Shown here in pieces: positions 14,481 to 23,655 of a stretch of DNA of 64,000 nt (the first letter of the stretch is position 1; each line of letters starts with the position of its first letter). The notes under the pieces are model-generated. The model was not told where the DNA came from. It did no database searches and saw nothing but the letters and a program-made list of their open reading frames with translations. A program made the translations under genes and the position numbers. This DNA comes from JAVJQS01 sp040218815 (GTDB lineage: Bacteria > Bacteroidota > Bacteroidia > Flavobacteriales_E > Vicingaceae), in the NCBI GenBank assembly GCA_040218815.1, contig JAVJQS010000012.1, forward strand, positions 1 to 64,000, given 5' to 3'.

Positions 14481-14925
14481 AAAAATTCAAAGCAATAAAT
14501 GACTACTCAGAAAAACAATCTAATAGCACAAATATTAAGAGGGATTGGAAGCGCCGATTGTTAAAAAAAGCAGCAGCATTAAATCGAGAAATTGCTCAGT
14601 TGCGCACTCTAAATTTCAGCTCTCCAGATGAGCTCACTATTTCAGCATGTCTAAGTCAAGCCAAAAAACTACTACCGATTAGTTCAGCAACAACAAAAAA
14701 TGAGGAGATAGCCGTGCAATTGCTTTAGCAAATAAACTGCCTTACATGCTTATGGAATTAAGGTTAGTTGACTGTGGTATAGAAAATATAGACTGAAAAA
14801 GGCTCTTGAGTTGGTAAAATAAAGCTATAGACCTGACGATGATTTGCACAGAGCAAAATGATTTTTCTGAATTCCTTAAAGAGCAATTTAGATCCTTTGG
14901 CAAACAACACCTAAACATTTAGAGA
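14477..14925 (+). pseudogene. Degraded coding remnant of unknown family
   Basis: Within this 600-base gap one frame is open for 83 codons (14477-14725) with coding-like text (DWKRRLLKKAAALNREIAQL, then ACLSQAKKLLPISSATTKNE) but no ATG, ending in TAG 14726. A second frame continues with RAIALANKLPYMLMELRLVD to a TGA near 14800, and a third with NDFSEFLKEQFRSFGKQHLN to a TAG near 14922. This looks like one gene broken by frameshifts and stops. No family is recognised. The rest of the gap (14926-15076) shows nothing else. Confidence 0.4.
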
Positions 14926-15076
14926 TCGTGTAACAGTAAGACAAAAATCGCTTGTTTAAGGTATAGGTGTAGTATTTTAAAACTGTTTGTATTTTCATGG
15001 CTACTGAATAACTAAAAGAGCAAGCAAGAAAATAGATAATTTATCTACTTTTAATCCTTAGCAAATATTCCACATT

Positions 15077-17179
15077 ATGCTCAAAAAGAACTCTTTGCTC
15101 CTATTTAGTTGCTTGCTATTCGGTCATTTCTTAATGGCTCAACAGCCTGATAGTTTATTGAAAGTATGGCAGAATACCGCTGAACACGACACGATTCGTT
15201 TAGAAGCATATAAAGTATATATCTGGGAAAACTACATGTTTTATCAACCAGATTCTGCCTTATTACTCTCAAAAGATTTTTATCAGGAAGCTGAAAAAAT
15301 GAAACAGCCAAGCTTTATGGCTGGAGCACTAAATCACCAAGCGGTTGCAAATAGTATTACAGGAAATACAACTCTAGCTATAAGTAAATACCAAGAAGCC
15401 ATTCAATTGTATTTAGAACATGGATTTGATAAAAAAGCTGCAGTAGTATACTCCAATATAGGAGCAGAGTACAGCAGCATGGGAAACAAAAAAGCGGCAG
15501 CAGAATATTACTTTAAAGCCTTAACTATTTTTGAGCAAATTAATGATACTCTGCATTTACCTTCAGTTTACAACAATTTAGGAGTATTATATTCTGAACA
15601 GAAATTATTCTCCTTGTCCTTAGAATACCATGAGAAGAGTTTAAACATCAAAAAGGCATTAAACGACCCACAAGAAATCGGCGTAGCCTATTTGAATATT
15701 GGTGCAGTATATGGTGATATGAAAGATTTTGAAAATTCAGAAAAATATTATCAAAAAGCCTATGACTATATAGTAAAAGCAAACGATAAAAGGTCTTTAG
15801 GAAATTATTACCTAAATATGGGACACATAAACTTTATTAATTATCAACTTAAAAAAAGTCTTGGTTTATATCAGCAGGCACTTGAAGTTTTTCAAGAAGT
15901 GGATGATTTGCAAAATATTGTCACAACAAAAGTTCATCTAGCTGGTGTTTATATTAGGCTTAAAAAGAATGAATTAGCCGAACAAGAACTTCTTGCTGCT
16001 TATGAAAAGGCAAAGAAACTACAATTTTTTGCCAGTTACATGGAAGCCTCAAAACTGTTAGCTGAATTGTATCGGAATAAAAATGACTTTAAAAGAGCTT
16101 TCTTCTTTCGCGAGGAATACCACCTTTTAAAAGACAGCATAAACAACATCAATCAAAAGGAAGACATCTTAAGTTTAAAATTTTCGCAAGAATATGAGAA
16201 ACAAGCCTTTGCAGATAGTGTTGAATTTGCAAACGCCCAACAACTAAATGTTTTACGAATAAGTGAACAAGAAGCCCAAATAAAAAAAGATAGAATACAA
16301 AAATATGCCTTATTTGGAGGAATTGGCCTCATGTTAGTTTTTGGAGCCTTCGCTCTTAGAACCTATCAAAGAAAAAAACGAGATCATGCACTAATCACTC
16401 TACAGCATCAAAATTTAAAAGAAAGTCATCATGAAATACAGCAAAGTATTCACTATTCTAAACGGCTCCAAGATGTATTTCTTCCTTCAGAAAAACTATT
16501 GAGTAAGCATTTTGAAAGCTATTTTATTTTATTCAAACCAAAAGATGTAGTTAGTGGAGATTTCTATTGGTTTGATTTTAATGAAGCAAGTGAAACAAAA
16601 ATAATTGCCGTTGCTGATTGCACAGGACATGGAGTACCAGGAGCACTAGTAAGTATCGTTTGCTCAAATGCCCTTAACAAGGTAGTAAAGGAATTAGGCA
16701 TTCTTGAACCAGCAGAAATTTTGTCGAAAACTCGAGAAATAGTGATCAAAACATTTACCAAGACAGGAAAAGATGTTAGAGATGGAATGGATATCAGTGT
16801 TTGTGCTATAAAAAATAACACCATCAAGTTTTCTGGTGCAAACAACGGCATGTGGTTACTAAAGTCAAATGGTGAAATCAAAGAATTTAAGGCCAACCGA
16901 CAGCCAGTAGGATGGCAAGAGCAAATCCTGCCATTCACTCAAGAAAAAGTAACTGTAATTGAAGGTGACAGCATCTATTTATTGACCGATGGTTACCCAG
17001 ATCAATTTGGAGGAGAAAATGGCAAAAAACTAAAGAAAAATGCATTAAAAACGTATTTGGCGTCTATAAGTCAAGAAGAAATGGGTGTACAACAAGCTTT
17101 ATTAGAAGATAAGTTTGAAAAGTGGCGAGGACAAAATGAACAAATCGATGACGTTTGTATGATGGGAATTCGGTTTTAA
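15077..17179 (+). CDS. TPR-repeat sensor with SpoIIE-type PP2C phosphatase domain
   Basis: Protein of 700 residues. A signal peptide (1-21, ending FLMAQ) is followed by tetratricopeptide repeats over about 50-360 (for example AAVVYSNIGAEYSSMGNKKAAAEYYFKAL). A coiled stretch leads to one membrane helix at about 408-427, and a SpoIIE-like PP2C phosphatase fills about 460-700. Metal-binding motifs visible are VSGDFYWFDF, VADCTGHGVPGALVS, LTDGYPDQFGG and the final DDVCMM. The periplasmic TPRs probably sense a protein partner and the cytoplasmic phosphatase acts on a serine/threonine phosphoprotein, as in many Bacteroidota homologues. The gene stands alone with no anti-sigma or kinase genes beside it. 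Confidence 0.9.
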   Translation: MLKKNSLLLFSCLLFGHFLMAQQPDSLLKVWQNTAEHDTIRLEAYKVYIWENYMFYQPDSALLLSKDFYQEAEKMKQPSFMAGALNHQAVANSITGNTTLAISKYQEAIQLYLEHGFDKKAAVVYSNIGAEYSSMGNKKAAAEYYFKALTIFEQINDTLHLPSVYNNLGVLYSEQKLFSLSLEYHEKSLNIKKALNDPQEIGVAYLNIGAVYGDMKDFENSEKYYQKAYDYIVKANDKRSLGNYYLNMGHINFINYQLKKSLGLYQQALEVFQEVDDLQNIVTTKVHLAGVYIRLKKNELAEQELLAAYEKAKKLQFFASYMEASKLLAELYRNKNDFKRAFFFREEYHLLKDSINNINQKEDILSLKFSQEYEKQAFADSVEFANAQQLNVLRISEQEAQIKKDRIQKYALFGGIGLMLVFGAFALRTYQRKKRDHALITLQHQNLKESHHEIQQSIHYSKRLQDVFLPSEKLLSKHFESYFILFKPKDVVSGDFYWFDFNEASETKIIAVADCTGHGVPGALVSIVCSNALNKVVKELGILEPAEILSKTREIVIKTFTKTGKDVRDGMDISVCAIKNNTIKFSGANNGMWLLKSNGEIKEFKANRQPVGWQEQILPFTQEKVTVIEGDSIYLLTDGYPDQFGGENGKKLKKNALKTYLASISQEEMGVQQALLEDKFEKWRGQNEQIDDVCMMGIRF

Positions 17180-17409
17180 GTTTGCATTCTCTAATTCAAG
17201 AATTACCTATAAAATAAAAAGTTTATTAACCACTTAACGTACGTGTAAAATAATGCAAAGATTCTTTAAACTCGCAATAGCATTGAACAATAGAAATTAA
17301 AATTTTAAAGGACTTTAATATGGGTAACTTACACTAGTCTGCTTAACCACTCGTTACAGCTCGAATAATTTGAACGAAACATAAGGCTGATAATCTATAA
17401 AATAATAAA

Positions 17410-17793
17410 ATGGGGAAAAAAAGAGCAATGCCAAACTTCAAATCTGTTGACGATTATATCGCCAACCAAACGGAAGAAGCACAAACAATTTTACGTGAAC
17501 TAAGAAGTCTAATAAAAGAGGTAGTTCCTGAAGCTGTTGAGCTTAAGAATTATAAAGTTCCCTCATTTACCCTTATTCCAGAAACAAAACCGGAACAACA
17601 AATAATGATAGTTGCTTATACTAAATACGTCAGCTTTTATCCTTTTCAAACCGTTATAGACCATTTTTCAGATGAGTTAAGAAACTTTGAATTGGGAAAA
17701 GGGACTGTAAAATTCCCATTTAACAAACCTTTGCCAAAAGAACTGATTAAACGAATGGTAGTTTATAGAAAGAAAGAATTATTAATCAAATAA
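17410..17793 (+). CDS. DUF1801 (YdhG-like) domain protein
   Basis: Protein of 127 residues of the DUF1801 family. Hallmarks are FKSVDDYIANQTEEAQTILRELRSLIKEVVPEAVELKNYKVPSF, the strand VSFYPFQTVIDHFSDELRNFELGKGTVKFPF and the end PLPKELIKRMVVYRKKELL. The family is soluble and its biochemical role is not established. It is a single gene with about 230 non-coding bases before it and 330 after it. Confidence 0.85.
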   Translation: MGKKRAMPNFKSVDDYIANQTEEAQTILRELRSLIKEVVPEAVELKNYKVPSFTLIPETKPEQQIMIVAYTKYVSFYPFQTVIDHFSDELRNFELGKGTVKFPFNKPLPKELIKRMVVYRKKELLIK

Positions 17794-18127
17794 TAAAGAC
17801 GTGCTTTACTTGTATTTAGCAATTAGGATTTCTGTGGACTAAGAAAGTTTAATGATAATTAAAAACTCCGCCAAATCGTTGATTTAGTTTGCGAGTTATC
17901 TATTTTTAAAGGAGCTCATGAACTTACGTTTGGCCTTTAAAATGAATAAGATAAAACGCTTTGGCTCAATGCAAACTCGAAAGTTTATCTCTTTCTACTG
18001 CCCTACTTACGATATACAAAAAGCTGCCAATTTACACCCATCTAAATAACATGCTTCTTTAGCATTAGAGTTGCTTCTTAATCCTGACTCATTAGCTATG
18101 GTTTAGCAGTATCTTTACATCCTTAAA
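17794..18127 (+). other. Intergenic stretch without a visible gene
   Basis: No frame with coding character was found. TATCTTTAC at 18109-18117, just before the ATG at 18128, resembles a Bacteroidota -7 element and may drive the next gene. Confidence 0.4.
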
Positions 18128-18964
18128 ATGTGGTATATTCCACTTTACAGATTGCTCTATTATTTCATGTCTAAACTTCCAAAGGAACATAAGTTTGTCG
18201 ATCTTTCAGACTATGGAAGACCAATAGCTAAAGTTATTGCGAACGCATTAAAGAACACTTCCTTCACTCCTATTCACCTTACCATTGCTTTTATAATAGC
18301 TGGATTTATTGCCATTTATTGTATTATTCAAGGCTATTACTGGTTAGCGGCATTCTTTTTAGTTTGTAAATCTATTTTAGATGCTGCAGACGGTGAATTG
18401 GCTCGTGTGAAACAAATACCATCTTATACGGGTCGTTATCTAGATTCGGTAGCAGACTTTATATTAAATGGATTATTTCTTATTTCTATCTGGTATATTT
18501 CAGATGCTTCTTTAGGCATATGCTTACTTGCATTCCTGGGAATGCAATTACAAGGCACACTTTACAATTACTACTATGTAATTTTAAGAACCAATTTTGA
18601 AGGAGATACTACTAGTCGTGTGTTTGAAAACAAAACACCAATTGCCTTAAAAGGTGAAAAACAAAAGCATGTTAATTTCCTTTTTGGTTTATATAAGCTG
18701 TTGTATGGTGCTTTTGATAGGACCATTTATGCCTTCGATAGTAGTGCAGCTAAAGGTTCGGTTTATCCAAACTGGCTGATGACAAGTCTTTCTATGTTTG
18801 GTTTGGGTTTCCAATTGCTCATTATTGCAGTTCTGCTTGTTTTAGATCTTAAAGAGGTAATACTTCCCTTCTTTGCAGGTTCTACGGTTATGATTTTTAT
18901 TTTTATTGGGATTAGAAAGTTGTTCTTTCACGAACTGAAAGTGTTTGCCAAAAAATCGGCATAA
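18128..18964 (+). CDS. CDP-alcohol phosphatidyltransferase family protein
   Basis: Integral membrane protein of 278 residues with about six hydrophobic helices. The full CDP-alcohol phosphotransferase signature D-x2-D-G-x2-A-R-x8-G-x3-D-x3-D is present at about 84-109 (DAADGELARV then GRYLDSVAD). The enzyme transfers a phospho-alcohol from a CDP-linked donor in phospholipid or related synthesis. The acceptor cannot be named from sequence; it is longer than typical PgsA. No other lipid gene is adjacent. Confidence 0.88.
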   Translation: MWYIPLYRLLYYFMSKLPKEHKFVDLSDYGRPIAKVIANALKNTSFTPIHLTIAFIIAGFIAIYCIIQGYYWLAAFFLVCKSILDAADGELARVKQIPSYTGRYLDSVADFILNGLFLISIWYISDASLGICLLAFLGMQLQGTLYNYYYVILRTNFEGDTTSRVFENKTPIALKGEKQKHVNFLFGLYKLLYGAFDRTIYAFDSSAAKGSVYPNWLMTSLSMFGLGFQLLIIAVLLVLDLKEVILPFFAGSTVMIFIFIGIRKLFFHELKVFAKKSA

Positions 18965-19042
18965 GGTCTAATAATATGCGTTAAAGCAATAACTCACGCT
19001 GCGCGTTGTGGCTATTTAAACCAAAACTAACTACAATATCAG

Positions 19043-21250
19043 CTATAGCAAAAATCGCCACACCAACTTTGCCAATAGTGTGCTGCGCTCTGAATCAAAC
19101 TCCCCTGACTGAGTATCAACAAGTTGATTATAAATGAGGAAAAAGTCGGTGCCAATCTTAGGTATAAGTTGCAACCTAAAGTTGATATTCATCTCTTGTT
19201 GTGCTGAATTCCATTGACCCAATACCGAACCAAAAGCCTGAGGGTGAAAGGCATATTCGATTCGTGAACCGATTAAATCTGTTTCAAAATTTCCCTGAGG
19301 AAGGTCAACAATGTTCTTTTCATAATTTAAATTGATATTGAAGTTTTTAGTAGCACGCCACAGCAAGGTGCCTTCCATCGAAAAGCTTTGGCCTCCAAAA
19401 AATTCACCAAAACTTCCAGATGTTGTAAATGATAACTCTCTAGCTTCAAAAGTCTCGAAGAAAAAATTATATCGGTTCCACCAATACTCCCCTTTAGGGA
19501 TCAACACATTTGGAAAAATTTCAAAATCTTCTATTAAGCCTTCTGCAACACGCTCTACGTCAAAAAAGAATCCTTCTCCAGATCTTGTTTCAAAGCCCAA
19601 AAGCCTTACTTTATAAGATAATGATTGAAGCGCTTTCGTGTCGTCAAATTGCACATAAGTGAGGGCGAGAGGTGAAAAATAAAATTGCCTAATCCATTTG
19701 AAGCTATTTTTTGGCCGAGGTTGAAAGAAAACCTGGCCAAAACTCTCCCGGAAATTTCTTCTACGCATTAAACCAACCTCCGGATTAAATTCCTCAGGTC
19801 CCCGCTGAGTAGAAGCAAAAATATTCAGAAAATCATTCGGAAGGCTCATAAAGGCCCTGTATGCGATTGCCTCCGACTCATAGCCTTGATCCGTATTATA
19901 GGTTTGAATGAGAGCCCCACCAGCATCCAAATTACTCTTACCAATAAAGTTGGCTGTACTATACCTTCCATTAACTCCTGTCGTAGTGTGCCACCTCCCT
20001 TGGGTTATTTTATTGGTGGTCATAGCCCCAATAACACTTTGATCACCAACATCTTGCCTCCAACTTAAAGTAGAGAAGTTTGTAGAGGGATCTCCATTAG
20101 CTTCGGCAGTTTGTATGCTCATCGCTCCAAGTGTAGCTTTCTCTTCTTTGCCTAGTATTCTCGCACCGGCAATAATGGGAACAGTTTCTCTTGTTTCACT
20201 TAAACCGATCCTTCTAGAATAGAATGGAATAATTCTATTTCCTCCCAGACCAAAATCGAAGAAGTCCTCACCTTCAAGAAAAAACTCTCTTAATTCTGGA
20301 AAAAAAAGTGGAAATCGAGTTAGATTGATCTGTTGTCTGTCTGCTTCTACCTGAGCAAAATCAGTATTAAATGTGAGGTTTAAACGATAGGTAGGGCTCA
20401 GTAAGGCATTGATATCACCTCCTAAATTTCCTACACCCTCAGTTCCATCAGAAGCATTTTCAGCTCCACCTAAAGCGTAAGGTTTTACCTCAATGAAACG
20501 CTTATCTCTTAGGTTTCTTAATCCCTTTAATAAGCCTGCTTGACCTACATCAGAGATGTCATAATTACGTTGCCATCCTTTCCACCTGGCTTGTTGCCGA
20601 TTTCGTCGAATATTTCTTTCAAAGTTGACTCCCCACACCTGCTCCTCTTCCCCAGGGCGGTATTTCAAAGTATAAAATGGAATTTTAATCTCAGCGAACC
20701 AACCTTTATCGGTGATCTGGGTCTTAACATCCCATACTCCATTCCAAAACTGGTTAGAAGAACTCCCATTATTGAAGGTTTGCAGATCGGCTCGAGCACC
20801 ATTTGGATTGATAACAAATTGAAATCCATTTCGGCGATCTAAATAAGTGTCAATAATCACAATGAAGTTATCGTCAAGATCAAAGGCAAAATCTCGTCGC
20901 ATTTCTTTTGCGATAATCTTTTCAGGCTCTCGATCGTAACACCAAACTCCGATGTACATATATTCATCATCAATCAAAATGGCTACTTCTGTTTTCTCTG
21001 TGACGGGCTGACCCAAATCCAACTCTCGCTGTGTGAAGTTTGTAATTTTTTGAGCGGATTTCCATTCTTGCTCTTCTAGTTTCCCATCAAAAACAAAGTT
21101 ATTTTTCAGGGGTAAAGCAGTAATGCTCTCAGACCTTAATGATTCTAGAATAGGTGCAACATTCTGAGCCTTTAAGGTTGAAATAGAAAATATAACTATT
21201 GTGACAGTCCATATGTTAAACAAGCTTTTCACGGGGGGCGAAATTACCAA
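19043..21250 (-). CDS. DUF5916 outer-membrane protein with CBM9-like domain
   Basis: Protein of 735 residues with an N-terminal signal (IWTVTIVIFSISTLKAQ). Residues about 45-220 resemble a family-9 carbohydrate-binding fold (FDGKLEEQEWKSAQKITNF, then VAILIDDEYMYIGVWCYD). The rest is the DUF5916 region, rich in alternating aromatic strands typical of an outer-membrane beta-barrel (RFPLFFPELREFFLEGEDFF, final LVWRFLL). Such proteins are common in Bacteroidota; the role is unknown. The 28-bp repeat copy 2 lies upstream of it on the other side of the intergenic region. MVISPP is taken as the start; a Met downstream is not close. Confidence 0.82.
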   Translation of the reverse strand: MVISPPVKSLFNIWTVTIVIFSISTLKAQNVAPILESLRSESITALPLKNNFVFDGKLEEQEWKSAQKITNFTQRELDLGQPVTEKTEVAILIDDEYMYIGVWCYDREPEKIIAKEMRRDFAFDLDDNFIVIIDTYLDRRNGFQFVINPNGARADLQTFNNGSSSNQFWNGVWDVKTQITDKGWFAEIKIPFYTLKYRPGEEEQVWGVNFERNIRRNRQQARWKGWQRNYDISDVGQAGLLKGLRNLRDKRFIEVKPYALGGAENASDGTEGVGNLGGDINALLSPTYRLNLTFNTDFAQVEADRQQINLTRFPLFFPELREFFLEGEDFFDFGLGGNRIIPFYSRRIGLSETRETVPIIAGARILGKEEKATLGAMSIQTAEANGDPSTNFSTLSWRQDVGDQSVIGAMTTNKITQGRWHTTTGVNGRYSTANFIGKSNLDAGGALIQTYNTDQGYESEAIAYRAFMSLPNDFLNIFASTQRGPEEFNPEVGLMRRRNFRESFGQVFFQPRPKNSFKWIRQFYFSPLALTYVQFDDTKALQSLSYKVRLLGFETRSGEGFFFDVERVAEGLIEDFEIFPNVLIPKGEYWWNRYNFFFETFEARELSFTTSGSFGEFFGGQSFSMEGTLLWRATKNFNINLNYEKNIVDLPQGNFETDLIGSRIEYAFHPQAFGSVLGQWNSAQQEMNINFRLQLIPKIGTDFFLIYNQLVDTQSGEFDSERSTLLAKLVWRFLL

Positions 21251-21354
21251 AACCCCCTTCTTTAAAATTTGATTCGTTGCAAATTAGCTGCACACCTCTT
21301 TCTTAAAGTTTAGTTTGGAAATCATATTTAATCAGAGAACAAAGAGTGCTTTTG

Positions 21355-21382
21355 GCTTTTTCACTATCTTCGGTTTTCAAAA
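21355..21382 (+). repeat. 28-bp direct repeat, copy 2
   Basis: Exact copy of the 28 bases at 12400-12427. It sits in the divergent intergenic region between the DUF5916 gene and the ChaN-like gene, 57 bases before the latter's ATG. Confidence 0.7.
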
Positions 21383-21438
21383 TGCATAGCGTGACCCAAG
21401 TCATTTACCATCTCTTGCTTAAATAAATATATAAACCA

Positions 21439-22290
21439 ATGCTAAAAAATTCTATTGCCCTAATTCTATTCTTAATCGCAGGAAAATCATTCTGCCAAAA
21501 ACCAGCATACATCATATACAATAGCGAAGGTAAAAAGCAGTCTTATGAAAAGATGATCAAAGAATTGGCACAAAAAGATGTTGTTCTATTCGGAGAATTA
21601 CACAATAACCCAATAGCTCATTGGCTCCAATACGAAGTCACTTCAGATTTAAATAAAAGCAATAATCTTATTCTTGGAGCTGAGATGTTTGAAGCTGATA
21701 ACCAAGCTGTTTTAAATGCCTATCTGGAAGATTCAATTACTGCTAAAGCACTTGATTCATTAGCAAGACTATGGCCAAACTATAAAACAGATTATGCACC
21801 TTTAGTGAATTTTGCAAAAATGAATCAAGTTCCTTTTATAGCAACTAATATACCTCGAAGATATGCCAATAGAGTTTACAAATCTGGTTTTGAGGCACTT
21901 GATTCACTTTCATCAAAGGAGAAAGAGTGGGTTGCCCCATTGCCAATTCCTTTTGACAGCGAACTCAAGACATATAAAAATATACTTGTAATGATGGGAG
22001 ATCACGGCAGTCCAAAATTAGTTAAAGCACAAGCTACTAAGGACGCCACTATGGCTCACTTTATCTTAATGAATTTTAAAGAAAACTATATATTTATTCA
22101 TTTTAACGGTGCATACCATTCGGACAACTACGAAGGAATTTTGTGGTACTTAAAAAGAAAAAGAGCTGATTTAAGTTATACCTCTATTACTACAGTTTCA
22201 CAGGAAAATATAGGTAAATTGTTGGATAAAAATAAAAGAGTTGCCGATTTTATTATTTGTGTAGATAGTAATATGACTACTACATACTAA
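21439..22290 (+). CDS. ChaN-family (DUF399) exported protein
   Basis: Protein of 283 residues with a signal peptide (LIALFLIAGKSFCQ-like end). The ChaN hallmark DVVLFGELHNNPIAHWLQYE is at about 49-68, followed by ILGAEMFEADNQAVLNAYL, PFIATNIPRRYANRVYKSGF, the MGDHGSPKLVKAQATKDATMA segment and FIHFNGAYHSDNYEGI. ChaN proteins belong to the Tiki/TraB-like superfamily and have been linked to haem binding and iron uptake; conserved acidic and histidine residues suggest metal binding. It is a single gene next to a CrtA-like gene. Confidence 0.85.
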   Translation: MLKNSIALILFLIAGKSFCQKPAYIIYNSEGKKQSYEKMIKELAQKDVVLFGELHNNPIAHWLQYEVTSDLNKSNNLILGAEMFEADNQAVLNAYLEDSITAKALDSLARLWPNYKTDYAPLVNFAKMNQVPFIATNIPRRYANRVYKSGFEALDSLSSKEKEWVAPLPIPFDSELKTYKNILVMMGDHGSPKLVKAQATKDATMAHFILMNFKENYIFIHFNGAYHSDNYEGILWYLKRKRADLSYTSITTVSQENIGKLLDKNKRVADFIICVDSNMTTTY

Positions 22291-22392
22291 TCAAATTAAT
22301 TAGTAAAGAACATAGCACATGCCCTACTGTTATAAATACATTACCTTATAATTAATGTTATTCATATTTAGCTAAACCAATTATAAAAAAGC

Positions 22393-23142
22393 ATGAGCAA
22401 GGCTGTCTTAATAAATAGTCAAGTCGTTACAGCCAGTTTTTTTAAACTCCATAGTGCAAAAAACAAATGGTGGGCCTTCAAACAGATGCAGCTTGGCCAA
22501 AAGCAATTGCGTGATGTGCAAGGCTTAAGTTTTTTCAAGATTTTTGGTTCTGGAGCCCAAGGAGGTTTTAGCGCATTGCCAAATTTCAGCACCTATGTGA
22601 TATTGGGGGTTTGGGAATCAGAAAAACTAGCAGAAACTTTTTTAAATGCAAATCCCTTCTTTCAAGAATATAGAGCTAGATGCCTAGAAAGCTTTACCGT
22701 TTTTAGTCAGCCTGCAGAGGCACATGGTTCATGGGATGGAGGAAATCCCTTTGACCAACAAACGAAATTAAATAGTGAACAGCCGGTAATGGTGCTAACA
22801 CGCGCCCGCATCCGATTCAGAAAGTTACTTTCTTTCTGGAGCCGTGTAAATTCAGTTAGTAAAAGCTTACTTGGGTATGAAGGCGCTCTTTTCTCAATAG
22901 GAGTAGGCGAATGGCCATTAATACAACAAGCTACCTTAAGTTTATGGAGCAGTCAAGCAGAAATGATGGATTATGCCTACAAGAATAAAAAACACACAGC
23001 TGTTATTCAGCTCACGAGAAAATTAAATTGGTACAGTGAAGAGCTGTTTGCGCGTTTTTTACCTTATCGACTTATCGGTAAATGGGAGGGAAAAGAAATG
23101 AGTGATTTTCTATCCGCTTCTAAAACTAATGGATGTGATTAA
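22393..23142 (+). CDS. Spheroidene monooxygenase-like (CrtA-family) protein
   Basis: Protein of 249 residues with CrtA-family features: FKLHSAKNKWWAFKQMQLGQ, GLSFFKIFGSGAQGGFSALP, PNFSTYVILGVWESEKLAE and VLTRARIRFRKLLSFWSRV. CrtA enzymes are haem-dependent and oxidise acyclic carotenoids to keto derivatives. No phytoene synthase or desaturase gene is in the window, so a carotenoid role cannot be tested from neighbours. It may instead be a haem-binding relative of unknown activity. Start ATG 22393 fits the family. Confidence 0.75.
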   Translation: MSKAVLINSQVVTASFFKLHSAKNKWWAFKQMQLGQKQLRDVQGLSFFKIFGSGAQGGFSALPNFSTYVILGVWESEKLAETFLNANPFFQEYRARCLESFTVFSQPAEAHGSWDGGNPFDQQTKLNSEQPVMVLTRARIRFRKLLSFWSRVNSVSKSLLGYEGALFSIGVGEWPLIQQATLSLWSSQAEMMDYAYKNKKHTAVIQLTRKLNWYSEELFARFLPYRLIGKWEGKEMSDFLSASKTNGCD

Positions 23143-23205
23143 CTAGGCAAAACAATATCACTTTGCAATATATGTGCTAGTTTAGCTCAATAAATATATC
23201 TTGTA

Positions 23206-23213
23206 TATTTTTG
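23206..23213 (+). promoter_or_regulatory. Promoter -7 element of the small membrane-protein pair
   Basis: TATTTTTG matches TAnnTTTG and lies 11 bases before the ATG of the 31-residue gene at 23225. Confidence 0.45.
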
Positions 23214-23224
23214 ATACAAGAAAC

Positions 23225-23320
23225 ATGCAGAACAAAGTAGTAAAGTTTCTATTCGTTTGCTTAACCTGTATAGCGTTTATCACAGGTATAGTTCTCTTGT
23301 TTCAATATTTGTCACATTAA
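23225..23320 (+). CDS. Small single-helix membrane protein, 31 residues
   Basis: The frame MQNKVVKFLFVCLTCIAFIT continues to GIVLLFQYLSH and ends in TAA at 23318. It is a positively charged start plus one long hydrophobic helix. An exact TAnnTTTG promoter lies just upstream, and the DUF2892 gene begins 12 bases after the stop, so the pair is probably an operon. No family is known to me. It could be a small membrane-stress peptide. Confidence 0.45.
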   Translation: MQNKVVKFLFVCLTCIAFITGIVLLFQYLSH

Positions 23321-23332
23321 AAACACCTAATT

Positions 23333-23545
23333 ATGAAAAGAAACATGGGCACAGCAGACCGGGTTATCAGAGTGATAATCGCTGCAATAATTGCAACACT
23401 TTATTTTATGAATATTATTTCAGGTACATTGGGAATTGTTCTTTTGATTCTTGCAGCAGTATTTGCGCTGACAAGTTTTATCAGTTTTTGTCCACTTTAC
23501 GCACCCTTTGGACTAAGTACATGTGCAACGAAAAAAGAAGATTAG
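23333..23545 (+). CDS. DUF2892 (YgaP-like) small membrane protein
   Basis: Protein of 70 residues: KRNMGTADRVIRVIIAAIIATLYF opens the DUF2892 signature, followed by two hydrophobic helices and the conserved FISFCPLYAPFGLSTC end. This domain forms the membrane part of YgaP-type rhodaneses and also occurs alone, as here. Its conserved cysteines suggest links with sulfur or thiol chemistry, though no rhodanese is adjacent. Confidence 0.85.
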   Translation: MKRNMGTADRVIRVIIAAIIATLYFMNIISGTLGIVLLILAAVFALTSFISFCPLYAPFGLSTCATKKED

Positions 23546-23655
23546 TTTATCCCTAATAAGAAGAAGAATCAATAGTACCTACAAATTTTGTCGGCGCTAT
23601 ATCTATTCTAATATAGTGATTGTGGCGTAATCATTAAAAGTCAGTTCATTATGAT

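Noticed and set aside
18985..19020. Possible hairpin or cassette-like GCGTTGTG sequence after the phosphotransferase
   Set aside because: Pairing is weak and there is no inverse core partner nearby.
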